Shown: piece by piece, positions 1 to 6,500 of the stretch
How the letters are laid out: every line of letters starts with the position of its first letter
Position numbering within the stretch: the first letter of the stretch is position 1
Source: Thermoplasmata archaeon
GTDB taxonomy: Archaea > Thermoplasmatota > Thermoplasmata > Lutacidiplasmatales > UBA184
Assembly: GCA_030037875.1 (NCBI GenBank)
Contig: JASHPV010000005.1
Span: 1-7,689, forward strand
Direction: 5' to 3'
DNA: 7,689 nt
Translations under genes and position numbers: made by a program
Notes under the pieces: generated by a model
Databases searched by the model: none
Told to the model about the DNA's origin: nothing
The model's input: the letters and a program-made list of their open reading frames with translations, nothing else

Positions 1-220
1 TGCCGAGGGGTAGTGGGCGGGGAGGAAAGGGTTTCTCCGCTACGAGGTCCGTGACGATGTTTGCTACCGAGAGTCCTCCCGGACTCCAGTGGGCTATGGC
101 GTTCTCCCCGATCCGGACGCGGCAGAGCGGAGGCAAAGCTCCTCGGTAGGGAGCCGTCCTTTCGGCTCTCGTCCACTTCGTTCAAGCGGCGACGACTCGG
201 CCCGGTTCGAGCATTTTTGC
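1..220. other. Unassigned left-edge region, possibly a structured RNA
   Basis: No confident protein gene is visible here. One plus frame stays open from position 3 to a TAG at 147-149, and one minus frame stays open from a TTG at 136 off the left edge. The two share the same wobble positions, whose GC content is clearly lower than in the genes to the right, so coding evidence is weak for both. The stretch contains several self-complementary segments: 21-27 with 32-38; 64-71 with 142-149 (CTACCGAG/CTCGGTAG); 72-76 with 81-85; 99-104 with 115-120; 125-128 with 138-141; and 149-156 with 163-170. A TTTTT run at 213-217 could end a plus-strand transcript, while TTTATAA read on the minus strand at 227-221 could start a leftward one. 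I recognise no known RNA family; it lacks a tRNA T-loop and I could not match RNase P or SRP RNA motifs. Confidence 0.3.
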
Positions 221-238
221 TTATAAACGAAACTTAAA
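221..238 (+). promoter_or_regulatory. Archaeal TATA/BRE promoter for the M20-GT4-GT4 operon
   Basis: This is the most AT-rich stretch upstream of the first operon. It holds two TATA-like elements in tandem, TTATAAA at 221-227 and CTTAAA at 233-238. The second is preceded by CGAAA at 228-232, which resembles the purine-rich archaeal BRE bound by TFB. With the usual distance of about 25 bp from TATA to start site, transcription would begin near 250-260, giving a leader of about 50-60 nt before the ATG at 311. TTATAAA reads TTTATAA on the other strand, so leftward transcription is also possible. No downstream gene of the operon shows a comparable element. Confidence 0.6.
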
Positions 239-246
239 GGACCGGG

Positions 247-289
247 GCGCCTTCGGGGCGCTGGCCGATTTCCGGCACCCTCCGGTCGG
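247..289 (+). promoter_or_regulatory. Structured 5' leader of the M20 gene
   Basis: Two stem-loops lie between the predicted transcription start and the ATG at 311. The first pairs GCGCC (247-251) with GGCGC (257-261) around a TTCGG loop. The second pairs CCGA (265-268) plus CCGG (272-275) with CCGG (282-285) plus TCGG (286-289), leaving a 3-nt bulge and the loop CACCCT. A GAGG at 293-296 lies 14 nt before the ATG, which is long for a Shine-Dalgarno spacer. The stems are visible in the sequence; a regulatory role is inference, because GC-rich leaders form such stems by chance. Confidence 0.3.
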
Positions 290-310
290 TCAGAGGATCG
301 CAGATTACTG

Positions 311-1387
311 ATGAAACGACAGATGGTCGACATGCTCGCGGAGCTGATCAAGATCCCGAGCGACCCGAGCGCCAACAAACAGGAGATTCTGGACTATGTC
401 CAAACCTTCACCGATCAGATCCACATGCGCAACACGCTCCTCGGGGACCCGGGCACTCCCGCTCTGCTGGCGGAGTACGGGCAGGCCGGGATCGTTCTCT
501 CGGGTCATCTCGACACGCCGCCCGTGGGCGACTACTGGAGCTTTTCCCAGAGCCAGTTAGCTTCGGGACGCATGTACGGCCGTGGGGCCGCCGACATGAA
601 AGGAACGGTCATCGCGATGATGCAATCCGCCCAGGACCTGGTCTCCCGCAAGATCCCGGTCGCCCTCGCCCTCACGACGGACGAAGAGACCACGATGCAG
701 GGCGCCCAGGCGCTCTCGAAGACCCTGACTCTCCGTCGGGCCAAGGCGGTGGTCGTCGGGGAACCAACCGGCCTTCGCATTGCCGCTGCGGAGAAGGGGG
801 TCCTCGACCTCGCGATCGAGACCCGGGGGAAAGCCGCGCACGGGGCGATGCCGCACCTGGGGGAAAACGCCGTCTCAAAATTGATGCGGATCCTCCGGGC
901 GCTTGAAGGGTTCAAGGGGCGAATTGCCCATCCGGAACTCGGGAGCGTTACCATCAACATCGGAACGATTCACGGCGGCGCCCGTCTCAACGTGGTGCCG
1001 AACAAGGCCGTCGCCGAGGTCGACATCCGGTTCCCGCCGCCGTACACGCCGGACCAGCTCTATCACGAAGTGGAGGAGCACCTGCGTCGGATCAAGACGC
1101 CGTTCACCCTCCGACGAATCGTCTCGATGCCTTCCGTTCAGCTCGACCCGAACTCGGAACACATTCGGTTGCTCAAGGAGATCTCCGGGGCGGAGAGCAC
1201 CGTTCTGGTACACGCCTCCGAGGCGGTCCATTACTCCCTCTCGAACCCGCGCGTCGTGATCTTCGGAGCGGGGGAGGAGGAGCTCTCCCACCAGGCCAAC
1301 GAGTACGTGAAGATCGAGTCCGTGGCCCGGGCCACCGAGATATTCAAGAAGTACGCCCAACGCCTGGTGCAGTCGCGCGCCGGGTAG
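311..1387 (+). CDS. M20-family metallo-amidohydrolase (ArgE/DapE/LysK-like)
   Basis: A cytoplasmic zinc or cobalt amidohydrolase of the M20 family, which cleaves N-acyl or peptide-like amide bonds (acetylornithine deacetylase, succinyl-diaminopimelate desuccinylase, LysW-lysine hydrolase, dipeptidases). The metal centre is intact: H66 and D68 in SGHLDT, bridging D95 in GRGAADMKG, the catalytic pair E125-E126 in TTDEET, E151 in VGEPT, and H327 in SHQANEY. The dimerisation (lid) domain lies at about residues 160-270 and keeps the conserved H177 in GKAAHG. At 358 residues the enzyme is compact, close to LysK-type members. The ATG at 311 suits the upstream promoter; M5 is an alternative start. 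It is the first gene of an operon with two GT4 glycosyltransferases, 9 nt from the next start, so its substrate may be an acylated sugar or glycoconjugate rather than an amino acid precursor. Family is sure; substrate is unknown. Confidence 0.93.
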   Translation: MKRQMVDMLAELIKIPSDPSANKQEILDYVQTFTDQIHMRNTLLGDPGTPALLAEYGQAGIVLSGHLDTPPVGDYWSFSQSQLASGRMYGRGAADMKGTVIAMMQSAQDLVSRKIPVALALTTDEETTMQGAQALSKTLTLRRAKAVVVGEPTGLRIAAAEKGVLDLAIETRGKAAHGAMPHLGENAVSKLMRILRALEGFKGRIAHPELGSVTINIGTIHGGARLNVVPNKAVAEVDIRFPPPYTPDQLYHEVEEHLRRIKTPFTLRRIVSMPSVQLDPNSEHIRLLKEISGAESTVLVHASEAVHYSLSNPRVVIFGAGEEELSHQANEYVKIESVARATEIFKKYAQRLVQSRAG

Positions 1388-1396
1388 GTCCGGCCG

Positions 1397-2575
1397 GTGG
1401 CGCTCGCCCAGCTATCGACGCGCTACCCGCCTGCGCCCGGCGGGGTCGAGCGGCATGTGGAGGAGATCTCCCGGCGCCTGGTGGCGCGCGGTCAACCTGT
1501 CAGGGTGTATACGAGCCGGCTCTACCGGGAGTTCCCGTGGCAGCCGTTCCCGGCGGACTTTGTCGAGCCCCCAACTCCGCCCGGCCTTACCGTCCAGCGA
1601 GTCCCCGCCTGGAGCCTTCCCGGCGAACTGCACTATCCGTTCTTCCGGGGACTCTACCGGAGGTTGGAAACGGATCGGCCCGAGCTGATGCACGTCCACA
1701 CCTACGGGACCAACCAAGCGGCGGTGGCCCGGCGGTATCATCGGCGCTCGGGAGTCCCGTACGTGATCACCGCGCACTATCATCCGATCTGGTCGATCTA
1801 CGGGGGTCGACTCCGTCATCTGATCCGCGGGTTCTACGACCGTCGGCTCGCGGCTCCGATCGTCGGCGACGCGGCCCGTCTCATCGTCCAAACCCACGAA
1901 GAGGAGCGGCTGGTCCGCGCGAACGGGTTCCTTCTGCCTCGCGTCGAGATCATCCCGCCGGGCTACTCCCCGGCCACCCCTCCCGCCGACCCGGCAGCCT
2001 TCCGCCGAGCCTTTCGAATCGATGGTCCGTACGTGCTCTTTGTCGGTCGGCTGGCGTCGAACAAGGGCCTCCTCCCGCTCGTCGAGGCCTTCTCCGACCT
2101 TCACCGGTGGGACCCCTCGGCGTACCTGGTGCTCGTCGGCGCGGACGGGGGAGAGGAGGCCGCCGTGGAGAAACGGGTCCGGGAGCTCGGGCTCACGGAC
2201 CGAGTCCGCATCACTGGATTCGTGGCAGACGAGTCCTTGCTTGCGGCCGCTTTTCGGGAGGCGAGACTGTTTGCTCTGCCGAGCCAGTACGAGGCTTTTG
2301 GACTCGTTCTGCTCGAATCCCTGGCCCAGGGGACGCCGGTCATCGCGTCGCGGGTCGGGGGCATTCCGGAGTTCATCGAGGATGGAAAGGCCGGACGGTT
2401 GATCCCTCCTGAGGACGCGGCCGCGTTGGCGGAGGCGTTTCGGGAGCTCTGGGCGGACGAGGCTACGCGCACCCGGTGGGGAACGTATGGCCGGGAGACC
2501 GTCGTGCCTCGTTATCAATGGGACCGGGTCGTCGATAAGCTCCAAGGGGTGTACGCGGAGGTGCTCGGCCGGTGA
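1397..2575 (+). CDS. GT4-family glycosyltransferase (first of a tandem pair)
   Basis: A retaining GT-B glycosyltransferase that transfers a sugar from a nucleotide-activated donor to an unknown acceptor, probably at the inner face of the membrane. The N-terminal acceptor domain opens with the glycine-rich loop PAPGGVE (residues 12-18) and carries AHYHP at 126-130. The C-terminal donor domain starts near residue 210 with FVGRLASNKG (R218 and K223 contact the donor phosphates in this family) and has the E-x7-E motif, E299 to E307 in YEAFGLVLLE, followed by VGGIPE. At 392 residues it is full length for GT4. The GTG start has no Shine-Dalgarno sequence, but lies 9 nt after the M20 stop and aligns with the start of the next paralogue (MALAQ against MKIAQ). 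Translation is probably coupled. The specific sugar and acceptor cannot be told from the sequence. Confidence 0.93.
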   Translation: MALAQLSTRYPPAPGGVERHVEEISRRLVARGQPVRVYTSRLYREFPWQPFPADFVEPPTPPGLTVQRVPAWSLPGELHYPFFRGLYRRLETDRPELMHVHTYGTNQAAVARRYHRRSGVPYVITAHYHPIWSIYGGRLRHLIRGFYDRRLAAPIVGDAARLIVQTHEEERLVRANGFLLPRVEIIPPGYSPATPPADPAAFRRAFRIDGPYVLFVGRLASNKGLLPLVEAFSDLHRWDPSAYLVLVGADGGEEAAVEKRVRELGLTDRVRITGFVADESLLAAAFREARLFALPSQYEAFGLVLLESLAQGTPVIASRVGGIPEFIEDGKAGRLIPPEDAAALAEAFRELWADEATRTRWGTYGRETVVPRYQWDRVVDKLQGVYAEVLGR

Positions 2576-3735
2576 AGATCGCCCAGGTCACCCTCCGGTT
2601 CGACGCACCGGGCGGCGTAGAGACCGTTGTCCGGGAACTCGCCGTACGTCTCCGGAACCGGGGACAGGACGTTGAGGTGTTCGCGAGCGATCTCTTTGAC
2701 GAGGCGCACTGGGTCCGGCGGAACGACTTCCCCCCCTCCGTGGACGGCATTCCCGTTCACCGATATCCGGTGTACAAGCGACTCATTCCGGGCGTCACGA
2801 TGCCGCTCGTCGTGGGGCTCATGAGCGGGCTCGGGGACCGCCAGCCCGACATCATCCACGCCCATTCGCACCGGTACGGGCATGTCCTCGAGTCAGCGGC
2901 CGAAGCCCGGAAGCTGGGTGTTCCCTGGGTCGCCACCGCCCATTATCACCCCGCTCGACGGGACCAGAGCGGGCTTCACCGCGCTCTACTTCGGGTGCAA
3001 GACCTTCTCTTCGGCGCGACGGCTTACCGGAACGCCGACGCGGTGATCGCCATCACGGAGCAGGAACGGCGGCTCCTCGCGCAGTTCGTCCCTCCGAAGC
3101 GGATCCGGGTCATCCCGCACGGGATCGACCTCTCCCACTGGAGCCTACCCGAGTCTAACGGCTCCATGGCCGCCGGGCTCCCGGCGCTGCCGGCGCGGTA
3201 CATGCTCTACACCGGGCGCATCGCTCAGAACAAGGGACTGCCCCTGCTGCTCGAGGCGCTCGCCCGCATACCGGCGCCCGAGCGGATCCCTCTGGTCATC
3301 ATGGGTCGTGACTGGGGAATGCGACCGGAACTGGAACTGCAGGCGAGGCACCTCGGCGTGGAAACCGAACTCATTTGGCTTGGTCACGTCGAGGATCCGG
3401 CCGCGTATCGGTCGGTGTTCCGCCGCGCCGCGGTGTTCGTGTTCCCATCAGAGTGGGAAGCCTTCGGGCTGGTCCTTCTGGAGGCGATGGCCGCCGGCGT
3501 GCCCATCGTCGCGACCGCCGTCGGGGGGGTGCCCGAGGTGCTGGACCAGGGCCGGGTTGGTCGACTCGTTCCCTACGGCGATGCGGAAGCGCTGGCCAGT
3601 GCGGTCCGCGATCTCTTGGGCTCGTCCGAGCGGTCGGCCGCGCTTGTCGCGGCGGGCCGCCGCCGCGTGCAGGACTACTCGTGGGACCGGGTCATCGAGG
3701 ACCATCTGGCGCTGTACCGGGAACTCGCCGCCTGA
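2572..3735 (+). CDS. GT4-family glycosyltransferase (second of a tandem pair)
   Basis: A second GT-B, GT4 glycosyltransferase of 387 residues. The start GTG overlaps the upstream stop TGA as GTGA, a classic coupled junction. Domain order matches its neighbour: glycine loop APGGVE near residue 12, AHYHP at 123-127, the donor domain opening with TGRIAQNKG (R216, K221), and the E-x7-E motif E296 to E304 in WEAFGLVLLE followed by VGGVPE. The C-termini also correspond (YQWDRVV against YSWDRVI). The two genes therefore look like a diverged tandem duplication and may add consecutive sugars to the same glycan. Its last 44 nt may be overlapped by a small convergent gene. No clear terminator follows in the 117 nt up to the aminotransferase stop. 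Confidence 0.93.
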   Translation: MKIAQVTLRFDAPGGVETVVRELAVRLRNRGQDVEVFASDLFDEAHWVRRNDFPPSVDGIPVHRYPVYKRLIPGVTMPLVVGLMSGLGDRQPDIIHAHSHRYGHVLESAAEARKLGVPWVATAHYHPARRDQSGLHRALLRVQDLLFGATAYRNADAVIAITEQERRLLAQFVPPKRIRVIPHGIDLSHWSLPESNGSMAAGLPALPARYMLYTGRIAQNKGLPLLLEALARIPAPERIPLVIMGRDWGMRPELELQARHLGVETELIWLGHVEDPAAYRSVFRRAAVFVFPSEWEAFGLVLLEAMAAGVPIVATAVGGVPEVLDQGRVGRLVPYGDAEALASAVRDLLGSSERSAALVAAGRRRVQDYSWDRVIEDHLALYRELAA

Positions 3736-3856
3736 GGGGCGGCCGGCGGCCAGGGTGCGCCAACTCCTCCGCGATGTGCACCAGTGCGCTTCGCTCCGGT
3801 TCCTTCCGCAGGAGGGACGAGACCCGAAGGAGCCTGACCGTGAGCCAGCGGATCAT
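3692..3856 (-). CDS. Possible 54-residue protein coupled to the aminotransferase
   Basis: A short frame begins at an ATG whose last two bases form the TGA stop of the aminotransferase (ATGA, positions 3856-3853) and runs for 54 codons. The first 33 or so codons have mostly G or C at the third position, as in the real genes here. The protein starts MIRWLTVRLLRVSSLL, an amphipathic basic and hydrophobic segment, followed by an acidic stretch and a Pro/Arg-rich tail. I recognise no family. Supporting it are the coupled start and the fact that it fills the otherwise empty 3736-3852 gap. Against it are its short length, no good Shine-Dalgarno sequence, and a 44-nt antisense overlap with the glycosyltransferase gene. 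The tail from about residue 35 looks like overlap sequence rather than a folded protein. Confidence 0.35.
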   Translation of the reverse strand: MIRWLTVRLLRVSSLLRKEPERSALVHIAEELAHPGRRPPLRRRVPGTAPDGPR

Positions 3857-4998
3857 GATCGCTTCCGTTGCCCGGGCATGTCCGTCGCGTACTTTCCTAG
3901 TATCGCCAACCCTCGCTTTAAGTTGGGCCTCGAGGCGGCGAACGATAGGCGAAGGTGCCGGGCCCCAAGGCGTCCGAACGCATCGCCCGGGGTGGCGATC
4001 AATCCTCGCTTGAGGAGGTCTCCCGCGACGGCGTAAGCGGTGACGGGCCAAGAGAATCGTGGGAAAGCATAGAACGCCCCTGCCGGGGGAACGCACCGTA
4101 AACCCGGCATGCGGTTGAGCGCCCGGATGACCAGTTCGCGCCGGGCATGAAACTCCGTCCGCATGGCCGCGGTAGCCTCCTCCAGGTGGGCGAGGCCGGC
4201 GAGAACGGCGAATTGAGCCGGCGTGGAGGGACATGCCACCACGTGGTAGTGCACCTTGTTGATCTCGACCGCCATCGAGCGGGGAGCCACCAAGAACCCC
4301 AGCCGCCACCCGGTCATGGCGAACATCTTGGAAAAGGAGTTCACCACGATGGCCCGGTCCCCCTTCCCCGCGAACGAAATGTGGTGGCCCTCGTAGACCA
4401 TCTCGTCGTACACCTCGTCCGAGACGATGGTGAGATTGTGCCGGTCCGCGAAGGCGACCAACCCTTCGACCGTCGACTTGGGGAACACCGCGCCTGTGGG
4501 GTTGGAGGGAGAGTTCACCACGATCGCGCGAGTACGCGGCGTGACCCGGCGCTCGAGCTCGTCGAGGTCGGGAAGGAACCGCTGCTCCTCGGCCAGAGAG
4601 TAGGGAACGGGCGTCGCACCGGCGAGACGGGCGTGGGGGGCATAGAGCACGAACCCGGGGTCCGGCACGAGCACCTCGTCGCCCGGGTCGTAGAGGGCGA
4701 GCGCACACGCCATCAAGCCCTCGGACCCGCCGGCGGTAACGATGACGTTCTCCCGCGACACTTCTGGGTCGATGTCGCGGTAACGGTCCGCGATCTTCTC
4801 GCGTAACGCCGTAAGTCCGGCCGACGGGCCGTAGTGATTCATCTTGTCGTGGACCGCCGAGACGAGCGCCCGGACTACGACGGCGGGAGGCTCAAAGTCG
4901 GGCTCACCCAAACCGAGGTTGATGGCCCCCGGCGGAGCCCCTTCGAACATCCGACGGATGCCCGAGATCTCGATCTCGCTGACCCGGCGGGCGACCAC
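3853..4998 (-). CDS. Class I/II aminotransferase (aspartate aminotransferase-like)
   Basis: A PLP-dependent fold-type I aminotransferase, moving an amino group between an amino acid and a 2-oxoacid in the cytoplasm. Landmarks are intact: GLGEPDF (29-35) near the N-terminus, Y56 in the substrate region, the cofactor-phosphate loop GGSEG (90-94), N166 in SPSNPTG, D194 and Y197 in SDEVYDE (D194 pairs with the pyridine nitrogen), the Schiff-base lysine K224 in NSFSKMFAMTGWR with R232, and the carboxylate-binding R350 in LRLSFA. At 381 residues it has normal family length. It is most like the archaeal and bacterial aspartate/alanine/aromatic group; the exact substrate cannot be assigned. The start is a GTG with no spaced Shine-Dalgarno sequence, and a TATA-like GGTTATGG about 25 nt upstream suggests a leaderless mRNA. 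It is divergent from purA across 41 bp and may be followed by a small coupled gene. Confidence 0.94.
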   Translation of the reverse strand: MVARRVSEIEISGIRRMFEGAPPGAINLGLGEPDFEPPAVVVRALVSAVHDKMNHYGPSAGLTALREKIADRYRDIDPEVSRENVIVTAGGSEGLMACALALYDPGDEVLVPDPGFVLYAPHARLAGATPVPYSLAEEQRFLPDLDELERRVTPRTRAIVVNSPSNPTGAVFPKSTVEGLVAFADRHNLTIVSDEVYDEMVYEGHHISFAGKGDRAIVVNSFSKMFAMTGWRLGFLVAPRSMAVEINKVHYHVVACPSTPAQFAVLAGLAHLEEATAAMRTEFHARRELVIRALNRMPGLRCVPPAGAFYAFPRFSWPVTAYAVAGDLLKRGLIATPGDAFGRLGARHLRLSFAASRPNLKRGLAILGKYATDMPGQRKRS

Positions 4999-5020
4999 CC
5001 TCGCTGGACCTGGGTCGCCC

Positions 5021-5028
5021 CCATAACC
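5021..5028 (-). promoter_or_regulatory. TATA-like element in the divergent aminotransferase-purA gap
   Basis: The 41-bp gap at 4999-5039 is GC-rich except for CCATAACCATTGTGG (5021-5035). On the minus strand it reads GGTTATGG, centred about 26 nt before the GTG at 4998, the spacing expected for a leaderless archaeal transcript of the aminotransferase. Read the other way, CATAAC could place a purA transcript start near 5050, downstream of the TTG at 5040. Both readings are weak matches to the TATA consensus and there is no clear BRE. Confidence 0.3.
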
Positions 5029-5039
5029 ATTGTGGGAAG

Positions 5040-6461
5040 TTGAGTGAGTCGAGGGCGCCAGACCTCCGGGGGCGTAACCAAGATGTATCGCGGCGCTACC
5101 CGGACGCTGGGGAGGAGAAATCTACGACGGTTACCGTCGTCGTCGGGGCGCAGTTCGGCGACGAAGGAAAGGGAAAAATCACCGACTACCTGGCCGCGAA
5201 CGCTCGGTTCGTGGTCCGAACCGGCGGCGGACCCAACGCGGGGCACACAATCCAGATTCCGCAGGGAAAGGTCGTGCTCCACCAGTTGGCCTGCGGGGTA
5301 CTGCGCGCCGGGGTGACGGGTATCTCGGGCCCCGGCATGGTCATCGACCCTGCGGCTCTTGAGACCGAGATCTTGGACCTGCAACAGCGAGACTTGCTGA
5401 AGGGCGAGCCGGTCATCAGCGAACGGGCCCATGTCTTGCTCCCACTCCACCAGCTCGAGGACGCCTGGGAGGAGGACCTCCGGCACTCGAAGAACCCCGC
5501 CGAATCGGTGGGAACCACTCGTCGAGGCATCGGGCCCGCGTACGAGGACCGGTACGGTCGCTGGGGCATTCGCATGGTCGACCTGGTGCATCCGGCCGAC
5601 CTTGGTCAACGGCTGGATCTGCTCTACGCCACGAAGAGCTTCCTGGCGAGCCCTCCGCCTCGCGACCAGCTCGAATCGGCATTGCGCGACGTCGGCAGCC
5701 GCCTGGCGATGTACGTCCGTCCCACCGAGCCGATGCTGTGGAACGCCATCACCGATGGATTCTCGATCTTGCTCGAAGGCGCTCAGAGTGCGCTGCTCGA
5801 CGTGGACTTCGGCACCTACCCTTTTGTCACTAGTTCGCACCCCACGGCCGCCGGCGCCCTCATGGGGAGCGGGATTCCCCCCGCCGAGCTCGACGAGGTC
5901 ATCGGCGTGGCGAAGGCGTATGCCACTCGCGTCGGCGCCGGCCCATTCCCGACGGAGGTTGGCGGGGAGATGGGCGAATTCCTTCTCCGGGAAGGGAACG
6001 AACGGGGGGCCACCACGGGCCGACCGCGCCGGTGCGGTTGGCTGGACCTCGTCCTTCTCCGGTACGTGGCCCGGCTGAACGGTTTCACGTCGCTCGCGAT
6101 CACCAAGGCCGATGTCCTCGGGGGGCTCGACGAGATCCCCATTTGCGTAGGCTATCGGACGGAATTGGGGGAGACCATCACGGATTACCCCCCGATCCAA
6201 GCCAGCGAGTACGCGAAGGTCACGCCCCTATACGAGCAGTTCCCCGGGTGGCCTCGCTTCACCCCCCGGCTGCGGGAGAAGATTCGCCGCGAAGGACCCT
6301 CCGCGGTACCGGGAGCTCTGAAGCGATTCCTGCGGTATGTGACCCAAGAGACCCGGGTCCCCGTGGAATACTTGAGCTACGGCAGCGAGCGCGACGAAAC
6401 GCTTTGGCTTGGACGGGGGGCGCCGACCCATCCGGTGACGATCACCCCTTGGACAGCGTGA
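5040..6461 (+). CDS. purA: Adenylosuccinate synthetase
   Basis: PurA joins aspartate to IMP using GTP, giving adenylosuccinate, the first committed step from IMP to AMP. Signature elements, numbered from the TTG at 5040, are: the P-loop-like VVVGAQFGDEGKGK (33-46) with catalytic base D41; GGGPNAGHT with catalytic H69; the IMP-binding GTTRRGIGPAYEDR (158-171); the aspartate-binding loop TTGRPRRCGWLD (325-336); and the guanine-recognition TKAD (355-358). Length is 473 residues from the TTG, against about 430 for the bacterial enzyme; the conserved core begins only at residue 29, so a 28-residue, poorly conserved N-terminal extension is doubtful. No ATG, GTG or TTG lies in frame between 5043 and the core. 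A GGAGGAG at 5111-5117 precedes an in-frame ACG at 5124 exactly where homologues start. It is likely cotranscribed with lysO downstream. Function is certain; the start is not. Confidence 0.97.
   Translation: MSESRAPDLRGRNQDVSRRYPDAGEEKSTTVTVVVGAQFGDEGKGKITDYLAANARFVVRTGGGPNAGHTIQIPQGKVVLHQLACGVLRAGVTGISGPGMVIDPAALETEILDLQQRDLLKGEPVISERAHVLLPLHQLEDAWEEDLRHSKNPAESVGTTRRGIGPAYEDRYGRWGIRMVDLVHPADLGQRLDLLYATKSFLASPPPRDQLESALRDVGSRLAMYVRPTEPMLWNAITDGFSILLEGAQSALLDVDFGTYPFVTSSHPTAAGALMGSGIPPAELDEVIGVAKAYATRVGAGPFPTEVGGEMGEFLLREGNERGATTGRPRRCGWLDLVLLRYVARLNGFTSLAITKADVLGGLDEIPICVGYRTELGETITDYPPIQASEYAKVTPLYEQFPGWPRFTPRLREKIRREGPSAVPGALKRFLRYVTQETRVPVEYLSYGSERDETLWLGRGAPTHPVTITPWTA
5111..5117 (+). promoter_or_regulatory. 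Shine-Dalgarno-like GGAGGAG inside the assigned purA 5' end
   Basis: GGAGGAG is a strong match to the anti-Shine-Dalgarno sequence and sits 6-8 nt before tandem in-frame ACG codons (5124-5129). Those are followed at once by GTT ACC GTC GTC GTC, encoding the first beta strand of PurA. Homologous enzymes begin with Met-x-x-Val-Val-Val-Gly at this point, so the site could mark the true start if a non-standard ACG codon is used. It may equally be a chance purine run encoding Gly-Glu-Glu. Confidence 0.35.
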
Positions 6462-6500
6462 GCGTCGACCGGCTCGCGACGAGGCCGGGGGCCCGGTAGC

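Noticed and set aside
64..149. Cloverleaf-like fold suggesting a tRNA
   Set aside because: Neither strand has a T loop (TTCRAnY) or a plausible anticodon arm; loop sizes do not fit a tRNA.
196..218. CCGGTTCGAGC, resembling the T arm of a tRNA
   Set aside because: The following bases cannot complete the T stem and no acceptor or anticodon arm is found upstream.
1412..2545. 377-codon minus-strand frame opposite the first glycosyltransferase
   Set aside because: It is a shadow of a gene with an intact GT4 motif set, with arginine- and proline-rich composition and no domain.
3692..4708. 338-codon minus-strand frame across the aminotransferase
   Set aside because: Most of it is an out-of-frame shadow of the aminotransferase with low-complexity Arg/Pro/Gly composition. 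Only its last 54 codons, beyond the aminotransferase stop, are kept as a possible small gene.
4875..6200. 441-codon minus-strand frame opposite purA
   Set aside because: purA is unmistakable on the plus strand; the antisense frame is an effect of high GC and matches no recognisable domain.
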